Shown here in pieces: positions 10,126 through 22,510 of a DNA stretch of 64,000 nucleotides. The DNA is from Ganoderma boninense (Eukaryota; Basidiomycota; Agaricomycetes; Polyporales; Polyporaceae), in contig CM035313.1 of assembly GCA_002900995.3 (NCBI GenBank), positions 2,480,001 through 2,544,000 of the forward strand, given 5' to 3'. Each line of letters begins with the position of its first letter. The first letter of the stretch is position 1. The translations under genes were made by a program, and so were the position numbers. The notes under the pieces were generated by a model. That model saw nothing but the letters and a program-made list of their open reading frames with translations. It was not told the DNA's origin and made no database searches.

Positions 10126-13098
10126 GGTGGGCGACGGCAAATTGACCTGAAAACGAGCGGATGAAGTCAGCCAAGATTGTACTCACAGAGGTTCATCCGA
10201 GCTCGAGCGACAGCATCCAACCCTCTAATCCCTCCAATCCCTCCAGATCTCTACCGCAACATCCTCCCATGCCCATGTAGCCTGTATGAACCACGCAGGG
10301 ACAGCATGTACTCACCGATTGTCTTGACGGCCTGTGTTGTGGGAGACAGTTGCAGGAGGTGGACCAGCAGTTGCACTCTAGCGCTCGGCATAGGCCGGAC
10401 CTGTTTCCATATCGGCCACACGCTGCCGGATAGGGCGCCTTTTGACTGCTTTCCTGCCCGTACACTACTTGTCACCGCGACGTCCCCGCTCCTCCTCAAA
10501 ATGATGAAGGTGTCCCCGCTGCTCGCCGATTTCCTGGGACTTACGGGCGGAGGTATCAACTACGTTTTGGTTTTTCATAACAAAACTATTGAAATCCCTG
10601 TTCTCAAGCACAGTTGTCAGTTCGTCTCACCTTCACTTCTATCCTGGCCACATCCATCTCATCTTCACCGGCGCAGAGTATACCATCTTATGAATTATTT
10701 CCCCCATGACGGAGCAATTGTCTTCTGATTCATTAACCCCTGCACCATCCTCTCTCTTTTTTTTTCGATGGCCGTTTGAAGGTCATCGACGAATACGAGT
10801 CATGATGGTTTCGACCCAGAAGCTGGTGGCACTCCAGGATGCTTGGTGGGCGACTTATTGCATCTTTAGTATTTACCACGATCCGTAGCTTGGACAAAGT
10901 CTTCGAGAATGTGAGTTTTGTCAATGTATATTCTCCACGTAAGTGACGTACTCTAACATGCTTGAACTCACCTTACCTCCATCGGTCCTCTCAATAGTAC
11001 GATCAAGCCCTGAGATTGAGATGACATGCCAACCTGCTTTGATTGCACTCATCACAAAGTCGATTGCGGTGAATGTCCACTATGGAGTGCACGGGTAATC
11101 AGTGTCGACGTCGGCACTCCATCGAGTGCCAAGATGGGGTCCACGGGTCGGGACTCGGGACTCAGTACTACTTATTCATGACGGTCAACGGTGAGTACTT
11201 GAGTCCTTGTCTTAGGAGAGCTGCGCATCGCCCGACGTATTGGAAGTTATCTGAGTTACAATCAGGAGAGATTGATATGGAGTTCACTGTCATTCGTCCT
11301 CGACTATGTAACCCCATTGGCATGGGTCCTTTCATCCCTCGCGAAGTTATGGCAGGGGGGCAGGTCTCTTTTCAAGTATCAGAAATTTCAACTTAAGTAA
11401 AGATGCAGGCAGTTGTGGCTAGGGGGGATGCGGAGGTCCGCCTTCTTGCTTTCTCCTTGCCCCAACAACATCAGCTAAGCCATGCAATTTTCGGAAGAAT
11501 GTACCCGTACGTTGGACGTTGCTCTTTTCGCGGCCCCGTGTTGATGTGTGGCACATATTGTTATATATGCAAGGTGACTTGCATCAATCTATTTATCGTC
11601 TCTGAGTCACACAGCCAGCTGGACGGACCAGATTTTGTTTGATTTTGTCCATCGCGACGACGATACGCCGGCTCGCTGAGATGCACACACGAAAAGAGTT
11701 TACTTCTCAACCGCGGTTGGTGAAATTGGCTGAACAGTGTATGCGTTGAATATCAGATACACTTGATTCTGTCTCCGAAGCCGGTAGTATTACTTAGTCT
11801 CGGCTCCGGCGGAAAACAAAAAAGACTGATATACGATCAGCAGGTCATTGAGCTCTGCTTGAAGATAGCGCAGAAAAGCGGAGGATCGTACTTCGGCATC
11901 AGCATCTCCGGTGAGGTTTTGACATGTTGTGTCCAGTTCTGACCATTTTGAGGAGATGTGAAATATGTTGACTCGCCCCAGGTTCCCCAGCTTGTCAGCT
12001 CAGGCAGGTTGACAATGATGGGAGGGAGATCGGCAGATCTTGATGAGGCAGCACAGCCACGACGCAGCGTGGTTGAGTGGAGCCGAGGACCACAGCCCGC
12101 GCAGCCGACACCACGCGGCCAAAGAACTACCAATTCCAAGAAAGACCAGTCCCGTCGGCGGCCTTACGCCGGAACTGCTCGTGGACGGCTCCGGTACGTC
12201 CATACTGTACTTACTGATCCTTATGGAAGGCGTCCCAAAGCTCCCTCTCCTCGCCATATCAGAGGATACGCCACCACAGCGCCTTGGAGCGATAGGATCC
12301 CCATGAATTCGATAGTCGACACTGCCCTCTTCAAAGTTGTTAACTCCTTGCATCCACTCCATGTGGCATCAGCATGGCGGGCGAACACAGTGCGCATTTG
12401 ACGACTTCAACCGGGCTCCTGGCTCCAACATAAGACCTTGCGGAACGGGTGCCATGGTACACAAGGTCATCGTCCGATGATACCTTCGATGGCCTTCGGA
12501 CTTGCTGAAGTATTTTTGAACTGGAAGAAACCAATGGGTAGAAGGACTCGTCCATTTTCTTTCATGGGGTCTAGAAAACTCTGTGTAATGGAAGGACTCC
12601 AGCCTAAGGGTATTTGGAAGATCAGTAAGCACATTTCCTCGTCTGCTGGATGGCCGACAGGCTGGCAGACAACCTAAATGTTGCTTGCACCCTACCAAAG
12701 CCTACCAAGCTCCGACGTGCTGACGGCACTAATCACTCGGGATCAATTGCGGAATGACCGCATTCGATCGTGTTTCCAGGGCCGCATCAGAGCCGACGGA
12801 CCAAGAAAGGCAAGCAAGAATCGAATGGCACCTTTGCCGACGAGGTGATCGTTTCGTGGAAGGAGCGTTGCGCCGCTTGTGGCGCCACACGTCAGCACAA
12901 TACGTCTCTTCAACCGATATGAATATGTTGACGGACCATGCCCACACACTTTCCGTCTTCACCTCCTCCGAAGTCCCTCTCCGCGGTCTTCTCTTCATCG
13001 CCTTCCTTCTTTCCGGCTGACGACCAATCCTGGATCCTTCAACACTCTATCTGCGGCACTGAGCAACGCGCAACCCATCCCTCCCTCTCTTGCGCTAC
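10126..13098. other. about 3 kb with no supported gene
   Basis: The first 150 bp serve as RPS18 promoter/5' leader and contain a plus-strand run of CCCTC/ATCCCTCC-like repeats (10205-10250). Beyond that, both strands were read. Short frames such as 12139-11837 minus (with SWGTWGESTYFTSPQNGQNW) look protein-like, but I could not join them into a gene. This may be a decayed gene region. Confidence 0.35.
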
Positions 13099-15046
13099 AT
13101 GTTCCGCTCGATGACCTCGAACAATGCTGCCTGGCCACCACCCCCTCCTGCCGACGAAACTGAGTCCGACAAAGCAACGCGGTTAGAGGCAGAGCGCGAG
13201 GCGAAGCGGATCAGGTACGTCTTCACCCGCCTCCCAACAGACCTCGCCTCTTCGTGCTGGGTCTAACAACCAAACAGCGACGAGATAGACCATGCTCTTG
13301 AGCAAGAGCGACAGGAGATTCGCAAGCGTCGACCGCAAACTAAAATCCTCCTTCTCGGTATGGCCTCAGCTCACACTTCGTCTCCCCCCCCCGAACTAGT
13401 CTGTCTCACCTTCTCTCTTCTCGTCCCAAATAGGTCAATCTGAGTCAGGCAAGTCCACCATGATCAAGAACTTCCAACTCAAATTCTGCCCTTCAACATT
13501 CCTTGCGGAGACCGAGGCATGGCGTACCATCATCCACCTCAACCTCGTGCGCTATGTCAACTACATTCTCGAATTGCTCTCCACTCCCGCGGCGGGCGCC
13601 CAGGGAAGGGGCCATCCGGATAAGGACAGCCGCGTGCTCCAGATACGCCTCTCTCCGCTCAAGCACGTCGAGACCATCCTTACTCGCGCCATCTCTGGCG
13701 AGTCTTTCGGTGTATCTTCGCCTATTGGAGAGAAGGCCCCTGCGTTCCCGTGTCGGTCGACGGAAGTCTGCATACGCGGGGGCACGGCCTGGAAGTCACT
13801 AGTCAGAGGGCGCGAATCGCTAGGCAGTTCATCTGAGTATGCCTCAAGGTCTTCAATAGTCGTCGATGAGTTGGAGGATGCCCGCCGTATCTTAGACGCA
13901 TGTAAGGATGACATCGTCGCGTTGGGGAAAACCCGTGCTGGCGATAAACGCGATCTGGATCATGCTTGGTAGTAAGTCCTGCCCACAAAACTGCACATCT
14001 ATAGCACCTAGCTAACGGCCACAAAGCTTCCTGAATAATGCCGCACGGGTGGCGGACATCAAATACATGCCAACAGTAGAAGACATTCTCCGCGCCCGCC
14101 TGCGTACCATTGGTGTAGAAGAGTATCGGATGCCGATGGAGACATGTAGGTATCCCATGACCAGACTGTCCCTGCTGCATTGGTGGCTTATTCATATAGC
14201 AGCAATGGAGAAAGGCGTCGACTGGCTGTTTTACGATGTTGGCGGTGCCCGAAGCCAGCGAAGTGAGTGTTGTTTAGTCCGTTTAATATTGGAACCACGT
14301 ACTAACGTCGTCCTGTATAGCTGCGTGGGCACCCTACTTTGACGATGGTGAGCTACCCTGGTTGTACGCAAACTTCTTTGGTTTGACTGGATATCAGTGA
14401 ACGCCGTGATCTTCCTCTGCCCAATCAGTTGCTTCGACCAACAGTTAGAAGAAGACGCAATGGTGAACCGTCTGGTATGTATGTCAGCCCATAGCGTACC
14501 CTGCATCGACTCATGGAGCTGCTGTGGCAGACCGACTCCCTCGACCTCTGGACATCAGTCTGCAAGAACAAGCTGCTGGCGAACGCCATATTTATCCTCC
14601 TACTGAATAAGGCAGATATCTTACGTGCCAAGTTAAAGGCCGGCATAGTGTTTGAGGATTTCGTTCCTTCCTACCGCGGACGTCCCAACAAACTCGAGCA
14701 CGTAGGGGAATGTGAGTGGTTCTCCTACCGCGTCATGGTCTCTCGTAACATCTTCGTTTCAAGATCTTCGGGAGCATATGAAGACGGCTCACCGGTCCTA
14801 CTCACCGAAGAAACGGCCACTCCATGTACATGTCACATGCGCGATTGTGAGCATTGTTCCCTCTGAAACAGTTGTAATTGCACTTCCTCATCATGCAAAT
14901 CCATGCCAGGACACGAAGCTGATGTCGGAAGTTCTGAACGACAGTAAGTTCGCGACACCTACAACCGATCTTGTATGTCGCTGACTCCGCTTGCAGTCCG
15001 GGATGCTATCCTTATCACCGTCCTGCGACAAACGACCTTCCTGTGA
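13099..15046 (+). CDS. atypical G-protein alpha subunit, catalytic Gln replaced by Ala
   Basis: Heterotrimeric G-protein alpha subunit of the divergent group expanded in mushroom fungi. G1 is GQSESGKST (canonical GAGESGKST), split by an intron. The helical domain carries a Ser-rich insertion (about 13700-13860). Switch I is ILRARLRTIGVEEYR, keeping the arginine and Mg-binding threonine. G3 is WLFYDVGGARSQR, where canonical DVGGQRSE has glutamine. It is followed by FLCPISCFDQQLEEDAMVNRL, G4 LLLNKADILRAKL and G5 VTCAIDTK. The last exon, RDAILITVLRQTTFL then stop at 15044-15046, is the receptor-facing alpha-5 helix. No MGxxxS myristoylation motif is visible at either candidate start (13099 or 13111). 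Eight or more introns are removed. Loss of the catalytic glutamine suggests weak intrinsic GTPase activity. This may be a property of the clade rather than of this gene. Confidence 0.92.
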
Positions 15047-15747
15047 AATCCCTCACACTGTCCTCCTTTCAGTTCCTGCAGTTACAGACATACGCTTTTG
15101 CTCTCATCTACCGCTCACCTGCACGTTAGACTACGACTATGTTGCCTTGCTCCCCAGATGCTCACTATTCCGTTCTGCTGCTTCTGGCCGCTACACTTCG
15201 TCTCACTCATACTGTATGGATAGCTATTGCGTTATCGTCTCCACCCTCTCGTATACTTCGACCTTCCCTTGAGCGGATTGCGTACTGTACTATAAATCTC
15301 AACTCTAGGCCCTCGGTATTCGGATACACTCTGTACCTCTCATCTTGCTAGCACTTGAGCACAATTGATGGAGAAGCGCTGGTTTACGCTGAACCCAGGT
15401 CCCAAAGTACAGGCGTTGTTGACCAGTTGTTTGTGCAAACGGGACCTGATAGTACCGTCGTGTTTCATGCAGACGTAGAGCTGACCTCCCAGTGGACAAC
15501 GGCGGCTTAGAGCACTAGATGAAGATGCCTCGAGCTCGATGTAGCACATAAGAATCGATTGCTTGGAGTTTTCGCCGATGTTCGGGGTTCATTGGAAGTT
15601 GGGAAGTTCAAAGGGCAAGGGGTGTTCAGTCGGGTTGAACGCTGAGACGCACCATTCATTCCAATGACTCATGATGCCCAACTGACTCCAATTTCCATGC
15701 CCATAAGAACTGGTTGCAAGCGGGAGGGAATGAAATATACATTTCGT
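15047..15747. other. convergent 3' intergenic region
   Basis: Lies between the 3' ends of the G-alpha gene and the complex I subunit gene. Short frames only; no repeat or RNA gene was recognised. Confidence 0.4.
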
Positions 15748-16116
15748 CTAATGGTGGTCTGCATGTCCCGCCTCGTGCTCGTTGTGATCGTGGTCGTGGC
15801 CATCCCAAGGGTGCTTGAGGCCCTGGGGAGGTTGTCAGCGACCGGACCGCGGATATTACGGAAAGACGTACCAGGAGCTTAGCACCGTCCTTTCTGAGAC
15901 AACTCTAAGCATCGTGACAGATACGTCCGGGTGAGAAAACATACCTTGCACGGTAGAAGATGAAGAACCACATGGTTGCGCCAAGCGTCGTGGCGAGGAA
16001 CTTGTGCTTGAAGCCAGGAAGATGCGGGTTGAACCCTGTGCCTGTGTCCACGAACGTTCAATGAATGACGACAAGAACATGAAGTCGCATGGTTGCGCAC
16101 TGTGTTGGCCAGCCAT
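15748..16116 (-). CDS. small complex I accessory subunit, NDUFB2-like
   Basis: A single-membrane-span accessory subunit of mitochondrial NADH:ubiquinone oxidoreductase. Splicing four exons gives MAGQHSTGFNPHLPGFKH, then KFLATTLGATMWFFIFYRAR (the membrane helix), then KDGAKLLGLKHPWDGHDHDH and a His-rich end NEHEAGHADHH. The LGxxMWFFIxYR-x-DGxxLLGLxHPW pattern is that of fungal/animal NDUFB2 (AGGG) proteins; assignment to that exact subunit is inferred. The protein is about 70 residues and the exons are tiny, so it would be missed by simple gene calling. All three introns are GT-AG and keep frame. It shares a 168-bp divergent promoter with the large gene that follows. Confidence 0.78.
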
Positions 16117-16284
16117 GGTGGAGGAGGGTGAGAGGGAGTTTGTCTGCGTTGACGCGGGTGCGGTCGGCGCGAGTCGATGGGCGTCTGTGCTCCCTTGCAA
16201 GCCTTGAAGTTGCAGCAGCACACACTCGGAGCCGACACCCTTGCCCCTGGACCATTGCGCGTCCGTGCCACGCGTTTCCTCGAC

Positions 16285-19200
16285 ATGGACGGCCACAAGC
16301 GCAAGAGGGACGACGATGGAACCGTCGTCACGTTCTATGCGCCGGACAGGACTTTTGCGCGGGTGTACAAGGGTGCGTGAGCAATCCCCTTGTCGTTGCC
16401 CGAGTTCCCAGTATTCAAGTTATTTGTAGGTCAGTCGCTCGAGGAGACGAAAAATCTGGTGCGGAAGAAGCTAGGTCTTTCCGACGACACATCTCTGAGG
16501 TTCGCAAGGCTCCACGAAGGGAAGATCATTGAGCTGGATGACGGTGAGTTTCACATGTCCTTTGGTCCGACAGTCCCTGATTCCTCTATCGTGTCCAGAT
16601 GAAGACTTCGAGGCTTTCCGCCACATTGCACGATCTGTATCCACGGTTGATGTATCCGTGTTCGTTGGGCAAAACGGCCCCTCCGTCTTCACGCAGCAGG
16701 CCTCACAACAGGCATCCACAAACTCTGTAAGGAAAATGTTACATTTTCGTTTCCGAGCTATGACGTGATTGATTAAAATCCCTCGAAGAAGCGTGGCAAG
16801 AATCGTCGGGCGAACGCTGCCAATGTCCCTGCCTCATCTGGAGCTGCTACACACAATGCTGCGTTGAGAAGGGATCCAATGCCTGGTGGACAAAACAATA
16901 TTCCTTCCACCCTCGACGCCAATGGGGTCCCCAAGAAGAAGCGCAAGCGGAAGGGCGTGTCTCCTTCGAGTGAATTGATCCTTTCTTCCGTGGTGCAGAC
17001 GGAGAATGTACCTCAGGCGACTCCTGAGGCAAACAAAGGTCGGTAAAAGTCGGTGTTCGTTGTGCTTTCGCACTCTAACTGTTCCAATCTCAAAAGCTTC
17101 CGGATCGCTGAAGAAGCATTTACCGCATACATTGTCCAGTCTTCCGTCTCTCCCCATGACGCAGGATACGGTGCTGCCCTCACCTGAACCACCCGGTTTG
17201 TCTAAGAGTTCGAAGCGGAAGCGACAAGACACTCCTGAATCTCCTCCAGCGCTCGGTATTGCAGCTCGGGCCGTAGCCTCCTCGTCTATACCATCGCAAC
17301 CATCGTCTCCTTCATCTCCTGTAAAGAAGAAGCGTAGAAAGGAAAAGGGTTCTGAAGACGCAGAACCGTCTCCGCCTGTTGAGAAACAGTCTATCGCGAG
17401 ATCTGACAAGAAGAGCAGACATGCAGCTGATGATGCAGCGTCGACTTCCTCTAAGGTTGTTTCAGCCCCGACCGCTGATACTGAGGATGCGGTATCTGCC
17501 AGGAAGGCGGCGAAGAGGGCGAGGAAGGAGGCAAGAGCGAAGGAGCGTCAACTCACTGAGACCAGGGAAGAGCCTATGTCGTCCAAGGAAGACGGGAAAC
17601 AGTCCAAAAAGCGTAAAACCGGGGATATTGAAGAGGCGCAGGTGACCAACGATACTCAAGGCATGTTGTTGTCATTCCTGTGTGTGATGAGTCTGTTAAC
17701 ATCCACTCGCAGGTCAACCATCTGTCTCCCAGACCCCGTCGAAGGCAAAGCTGGGTGCGTCACCATGGACAAACGTCGTACAGCTCACCTCTTATCTGCC
17801 CTATTAGCTTCAAAGGCAGACAAGCAAAGGAAACACGTCCAAGCAACTACCGAATCACAGACGGTGCCGGTTGATGTCCCTGTACCGGAAGCCCCAGCTG
17901 GCGGCACACCAGCCAAGGGTGGCAAGGAGAGGAAGTCAAAGGTCAAGAGTCGCCAGAGCGAACATGTCGCTGTCGAACTGGTTGAGGATTTGGACACAAT
18001 TGGTATGTAATCATCACTCACGTTTTGTCCGAATATTATTGACACAGTACACTTGTTGAGAAGACGCTGGAGGCTCCCTGACGGTGGTTCAAGTCGAAGC
18101 TGGCGGAGAGCTGAAAGGTACTGGAGCATTGAACAATGCAAGCATAGGCGCTGACGTCACGCTACAGGGAAGAAGTCAAGACGTAGGAAAACAAGTGTTT
18201 CACCCACTAACACTGAGGAGGCAGAACATCCCGCAGGTCTACCGGGTACGTGCCAGAGCATCAACCACGAGTCTTTGCATTTGTAACGTTCGACATGCTT
18301 GCTATTGGTGGCTCTATTTACCGAAGGGGTTGCTATTCTGGGCGTAGAAGATGTCTCGAACTCCACGTCGACTAAGAAGCCGAAGGGAGATCTCAAAAAG
18401 GGCCAACCCACTGGCGCTTCATCTTCTAGTGAAGGTTAGGTCTTTTACACTGCTCGCAGTAATCGATAATTGATGACCGTATTACTCAGACCCCACCAAA
18501 GCTACACCTTCTTCCGCCATGTCTGTAATCCAAGCTGCTGTTCAAGCCGTCCTGGCTCGTGCGTCGTCCGCAAGCGCCGGTCCTCTTCCTCTTCCTCTCT
18601 CCCAGCAGCCTACTCCCCTCACTCCTGAGCCCGCACTCCCCGCTCGCAAGGGGAAAGCCGGAAAGTCGAAGCTGTGCCAGACTTGGGGTCCTAATGACCT
18701 GGTCGAGACACAGGAGCATGTCCCTGCACCACCCACAACCTCGTCTGTACCGGCTTTGGAGACGAAGAAGGTCCACGCCAAGAAGGCTCATCGTCCTTCG
18801 AGCGCCCCAACATGCCCCATATGCGAAAAGGCATCCTTACACCCACGGTCGCAATGTCCTATTGTTGAGGCCGGTCCTGCGGCGATCCGCGAACGGATCG
18901 CCGAGATCAAGAAATCCAGAGGCTCCGAAGAGCTGGTTGAAGAGCTCCATGTGCTCCTCAAGGAAGCTCAGCGACGTAGGAAAAGTGTCGGGGAGAAACA
19001 TGTAGCTGAGATCTCAACACCAGTCTTGATTTCTGCTCCTGAGGTGCCAGTGCAGACGATTCCTTCGTCTCCAGACGTGCCCTTGAATTCGATTTCAACC
19101 TCTTCGCTGTCACGGCCCTCCCTCGGGGGACGTTCACTCTCTTCGCCTCGCCTTCCGGCCGGCTCTGAGATATCCGAAGTCGTCGTACAGAGCAAAGACG

Positions 19201-22024
19201 AAGGGAGCAGCAACGAGAGCTCTAGCGACGAAGATGATGAACACGAAGGCACAGCCCCTTCATCCTTCCTGGCTCTGTCCTCGTCGCATTCTCTCCTAAA
19301 CCCCGATAACCTCGAAGAACTCCTCTACGGTCCGGTGAAACCCCGCACCAGCATTCTCACCCAGATTCCATCCTCCTCCAGCTCATCTAGCGAAGGCGAG
19401 GAATCCGACGACGAAGCAGAGAAGGACGAAGATATCGACATGGATGAGGATGAGAAGAACGATCGCGCGTTCCGCCGCATTTCGCGAAAACTCGCGCGGT
19501 CCGTGTCCTCGTCCGACGAAGACGAGCCCCAGCCGGAGCCCGATCTACAGGATCGAGATGGCGCTGAGGCGGATGGGGACGAGCCACTTGTGCCCCCACC
19601 GCAAATGGGCCCCGACTCAAATAGAAGCATGGACACGGAGGTGCGTTATTCGCTTCGCAAGGTTTTTGCTTGGTGTTCAGCCTAGTGTAGGATGCACAGC
19701 AGGTCGAAGCAGCCGTCCTCTCTCGGAATGCCTCTGCTGTCGAGTGGTCAATCGAACTGTCTAGAGAAGAGTCACCTGTATTCCCAAACAATGGTGGAGA
19801 TGCGTCAGAAGGTGAGGACCGAGTCGAGGACAAGGCGGCCATGCTGGCAGAGGGGGAGGAATTAGAGCCGAAGACCGTCCCCCAACCGGATCACCAGTTG
19901 AGTGAACTCAAGGCGGACGAATCAGATGCTTCGCCCACAACCCGAGGTGACGACCGCAGTGTCGAGCCTGGTGCTGAGGTTGATCCTCTTGCCTCGCAGG
20001 AGCACGAAGTTTCCATCGAGGTATCCGAAGGGCGACGCGGGCCAGAGGGGGCCGCGGACGTAGACGAGCAACTCGAGCAGCCTCCTGACGAGGGTGACCA
20101 TGGGGAGGTCTCTCTCGGAGTCGCCAACTCTCCAAGGAAGCTAGAGCACAAACTTCAGGTAGAACTGCCTCATGATCATGCTTCCAACAATGACGATGAT
20201 CCTGAAATGGGCGCATCCCCCGCACAAGCCTCGGCTGATCTCTCTGGGACAACCGCTCAGGCCGAGCTTGAGAAAGTCGCCGCTTCCTTCGAAGGTCGGG
20301 ACGAGAGCGAAATCGCGGCCGAGGGCAACCCAGACAGCGCGGAAGTCGAAGTGTTCGAGCCGCACGCCGAGGATCCAGACGACCCCATCGAGACTTTCAG
20401 CTCCGACCATGATCAGGAGCAACGTAATGTCCTCGAAGAGGATCCTATCGAGGACCTCGACATGACCCAGCAGAGCCAACGGACACCCCCGCCTGCGACT
20501 CCTCGTACCCCCGGAACAGTGCGCCGCATGAAGGACCGATACGGCCGTCTTTCTCAGGCTCGCAATGACCAGGCGAGCCCGCCCTTGTCTCAGCAGTTGC
20601 TCGGCGACTTGGTGTTATCGCAAGAGGAGGTTACCCTCGCTAGTCCGCCCACGGGTGGCGCGCTCGAACCCTCGCTGGAGCTAGAAACTGCACTAAACGT
20701 TCAAGCCGAGGTCGAGAAGGAAGCAGAGGCGATGGAAACTGCAAAGACGCAAGAAGAAACCGCGCCTTCCCAATCTCAGCCAGAACAGGCCGAAGACACT
20801 GTCGAGACGCGCCCGCGCCGCACGGCACGCACCACAGCTGGGCGCACTTTCTCCACAGCTCCATCTTCTTCTCTCCCCGAGCCTCCAGCCACTCCGATGC
20901 CAGTGCCCGCGCCACGGCGTCGCGGTGGCCGGTTAACAGCCGAGGAGAAAGCTCAACGTGAGGCGGAGAAGGCCCAGAAAGATGCAGAGAAGAAGGCAGA
21001 GCGGGAGCGGAAGGCAGCGGAGAAGGCGGCGAAGGGGGCAGAGAAGAAGGCGGAACGCGAGCGCAAAGCGGCAGAGCGACAGGCGGTGAAAGAGTCAAAG
21101 CAGGCGGAGAAGGAGGCGAAGCAGAAGGAGAAGGCCCCTGCGAAACGTGGCAGAGCAGCGAGAGGTCGCGGGGGGTCAACCAAGCCCGTCTCGACGAGGT
21201 CACAGCGTCTCATAGAGTCTGCCGAACCGGAGGAGGGAGTGGATGAACCGAAGCTTGGCGAGGAGAGCGGGGAGGCGGCGTCCGCCCACGCCAACGTCAC
21301 AGAAACACCCGGAGTCGCGAAGGTATCCTGGGCTGTCCTACCTCAGTCGGAATCGAGGACGCAGGAAGGGTCCGTTGGCGAGACATCCATGATCGACGAG
21401 CTTCAGCCCAGCAGTCCTGAAGTAGCCCCGCATCATCATCCTGATGGGAGCCCCGCCTCTGAAGACGCCGTCGTACAGGAATTCGTTGAGGTCGAGGAGC
21501 AGGTTGACCTTCCTACGGTCACTCCGAAGCCGAAGGGAAAGAGGAAAGACCCGCTATTCATTCCGTCTAGTAGTCAGCGCCCGGTAACGCCCTTCGGGCT
21601 TCCCAATGCCGAAAGCACCCCCTTTGCAAACGGCGACGAACAACACGAAGGTGATAGCGACCCTGATGGGGAGGCTAATATGACATTCAAAGCGCCTGCC
21701 CGTCCTCGGACGTCTTGGGTTTCGCAGTCATTGTATCCATCGCTGACGGACCTCGCAAGCCAATCCTTATTCTCCGGTACGCAGATCCCTTCGCCTGCGC
21801 TATACTCGCAGGCCTCGAAGCCGGGCACAAGCTTCGGGCTTGCGCCAGCGACCTATGGAAAGAGTCACGACGACGACGAAGAGGATGAAGAGGACTCCAG
21901 CGATGAAGAGGACTCTTCGGATTCCGATAGTGACAAGAAGAAATCACATATCCCCCAGAATCGTCGCGCCGGTGCTGGGGTGCAGAAAAAGAAGAAAACT
22001 GGACTTCTATCGGCATATAGTTAG
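16285..22024 (+). CDS. very large nuclear-type protein: ubiquitin-like N-terminus, CCHC knuckle, charged helix
   Basis: Function unknown. The N-terminus MDGHKRKRDDDGTVVTFYAP leads into a roughly 80-residue region (VFKLFVGQSLEETKNLVRKK ... FEAFRHIARSVSTVDVSVFV) that looks like a ubiquitin/PB1-type fold. Lys-rich NLS-like runs (KKKRKRK, KKKRRKEK) follow in Ser/Pro-rich sequence. Near 18810-18855 is one zinc-knuckle-like motif, CPICEKASLHPRSQC (CX2CX5HX4C), then a short helical segment IRERIAEIKKSRGSEELVEE. The long C-terminal half is acidic, with a Lys/Glu/Ala charged helix (20940-21150) flanked by basic RGR motifs, and ends KKKKTGLLSAYS. Joins at 17700, 18010-18510 and 19640-19700 keep frame, so I treat it as one gene of about 1,500 residues. 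Two adjacent genes remain possible, with a break near 18.0-18.5 kb. A chromatin or nucleolar role is only a guess. Confidence 0.68.
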
Positions 22025-22510
22025 GGCTCTTTGGGTAGCTAGCCTTGCATGTTTCTTGCTCTCATTCCATCCTAGGCACTGCGCATCATACATTGCATTA
22101 GTATATCTTGCATCTTTACATCACATAGGAGAAGTAGATAACCACATCCCGTATGGCCATGCATTCCGAGCTTGTCGTAGCAGCAATAGTTACTATCATA
22201 GTAATAATCTTGTCGACCGGTTGTCGAAATAAGTTGGCAGACATGCCAGACACTTGATCCCAGAGCGAGTCAGCCTGCAAAATGAACAGGGTGGGGCGCC
22301 GGCGGAAAGACGGCGAAGAGAGGTTCGCACTTGACGAGACTGAGAGCCTCTGTGGAGTCTCAAGCTCTTGAATACAGTTACATGACTAGCAAATCGATTG
22401 TCCGAACTACGAGTCTCCAAGAGATATCTACGATAACATTACAATACAATAGCGGTTAGTATATGCCTGGAATACCCATTACATCTGCATACTGATCCCC
22501 CTGATCCCCC
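22025..22510. other. convergent 3' intergenic region
   Basis: Separates the stop codons of the large plus-strand gene and the zinc-cluster regulator. No coding pattern was seen. Confidence 0.5.

Noticed and set aside
10177..10728. Plus-strand 183-codon frame upstream of RPS18
   Set aside because: Overlaps the RPS18 promoter/leader on the opposite strand and shows no domain or codon-usage support.
11837..12700. Minus-strand frames with protein-like stretches (for example EFMGILSLQGAVVAYPLIWR)
   Set aside because: Frames could not be joined consistently, no start or family was recognised, and competing frames look equally good. Recorded as unannotated.
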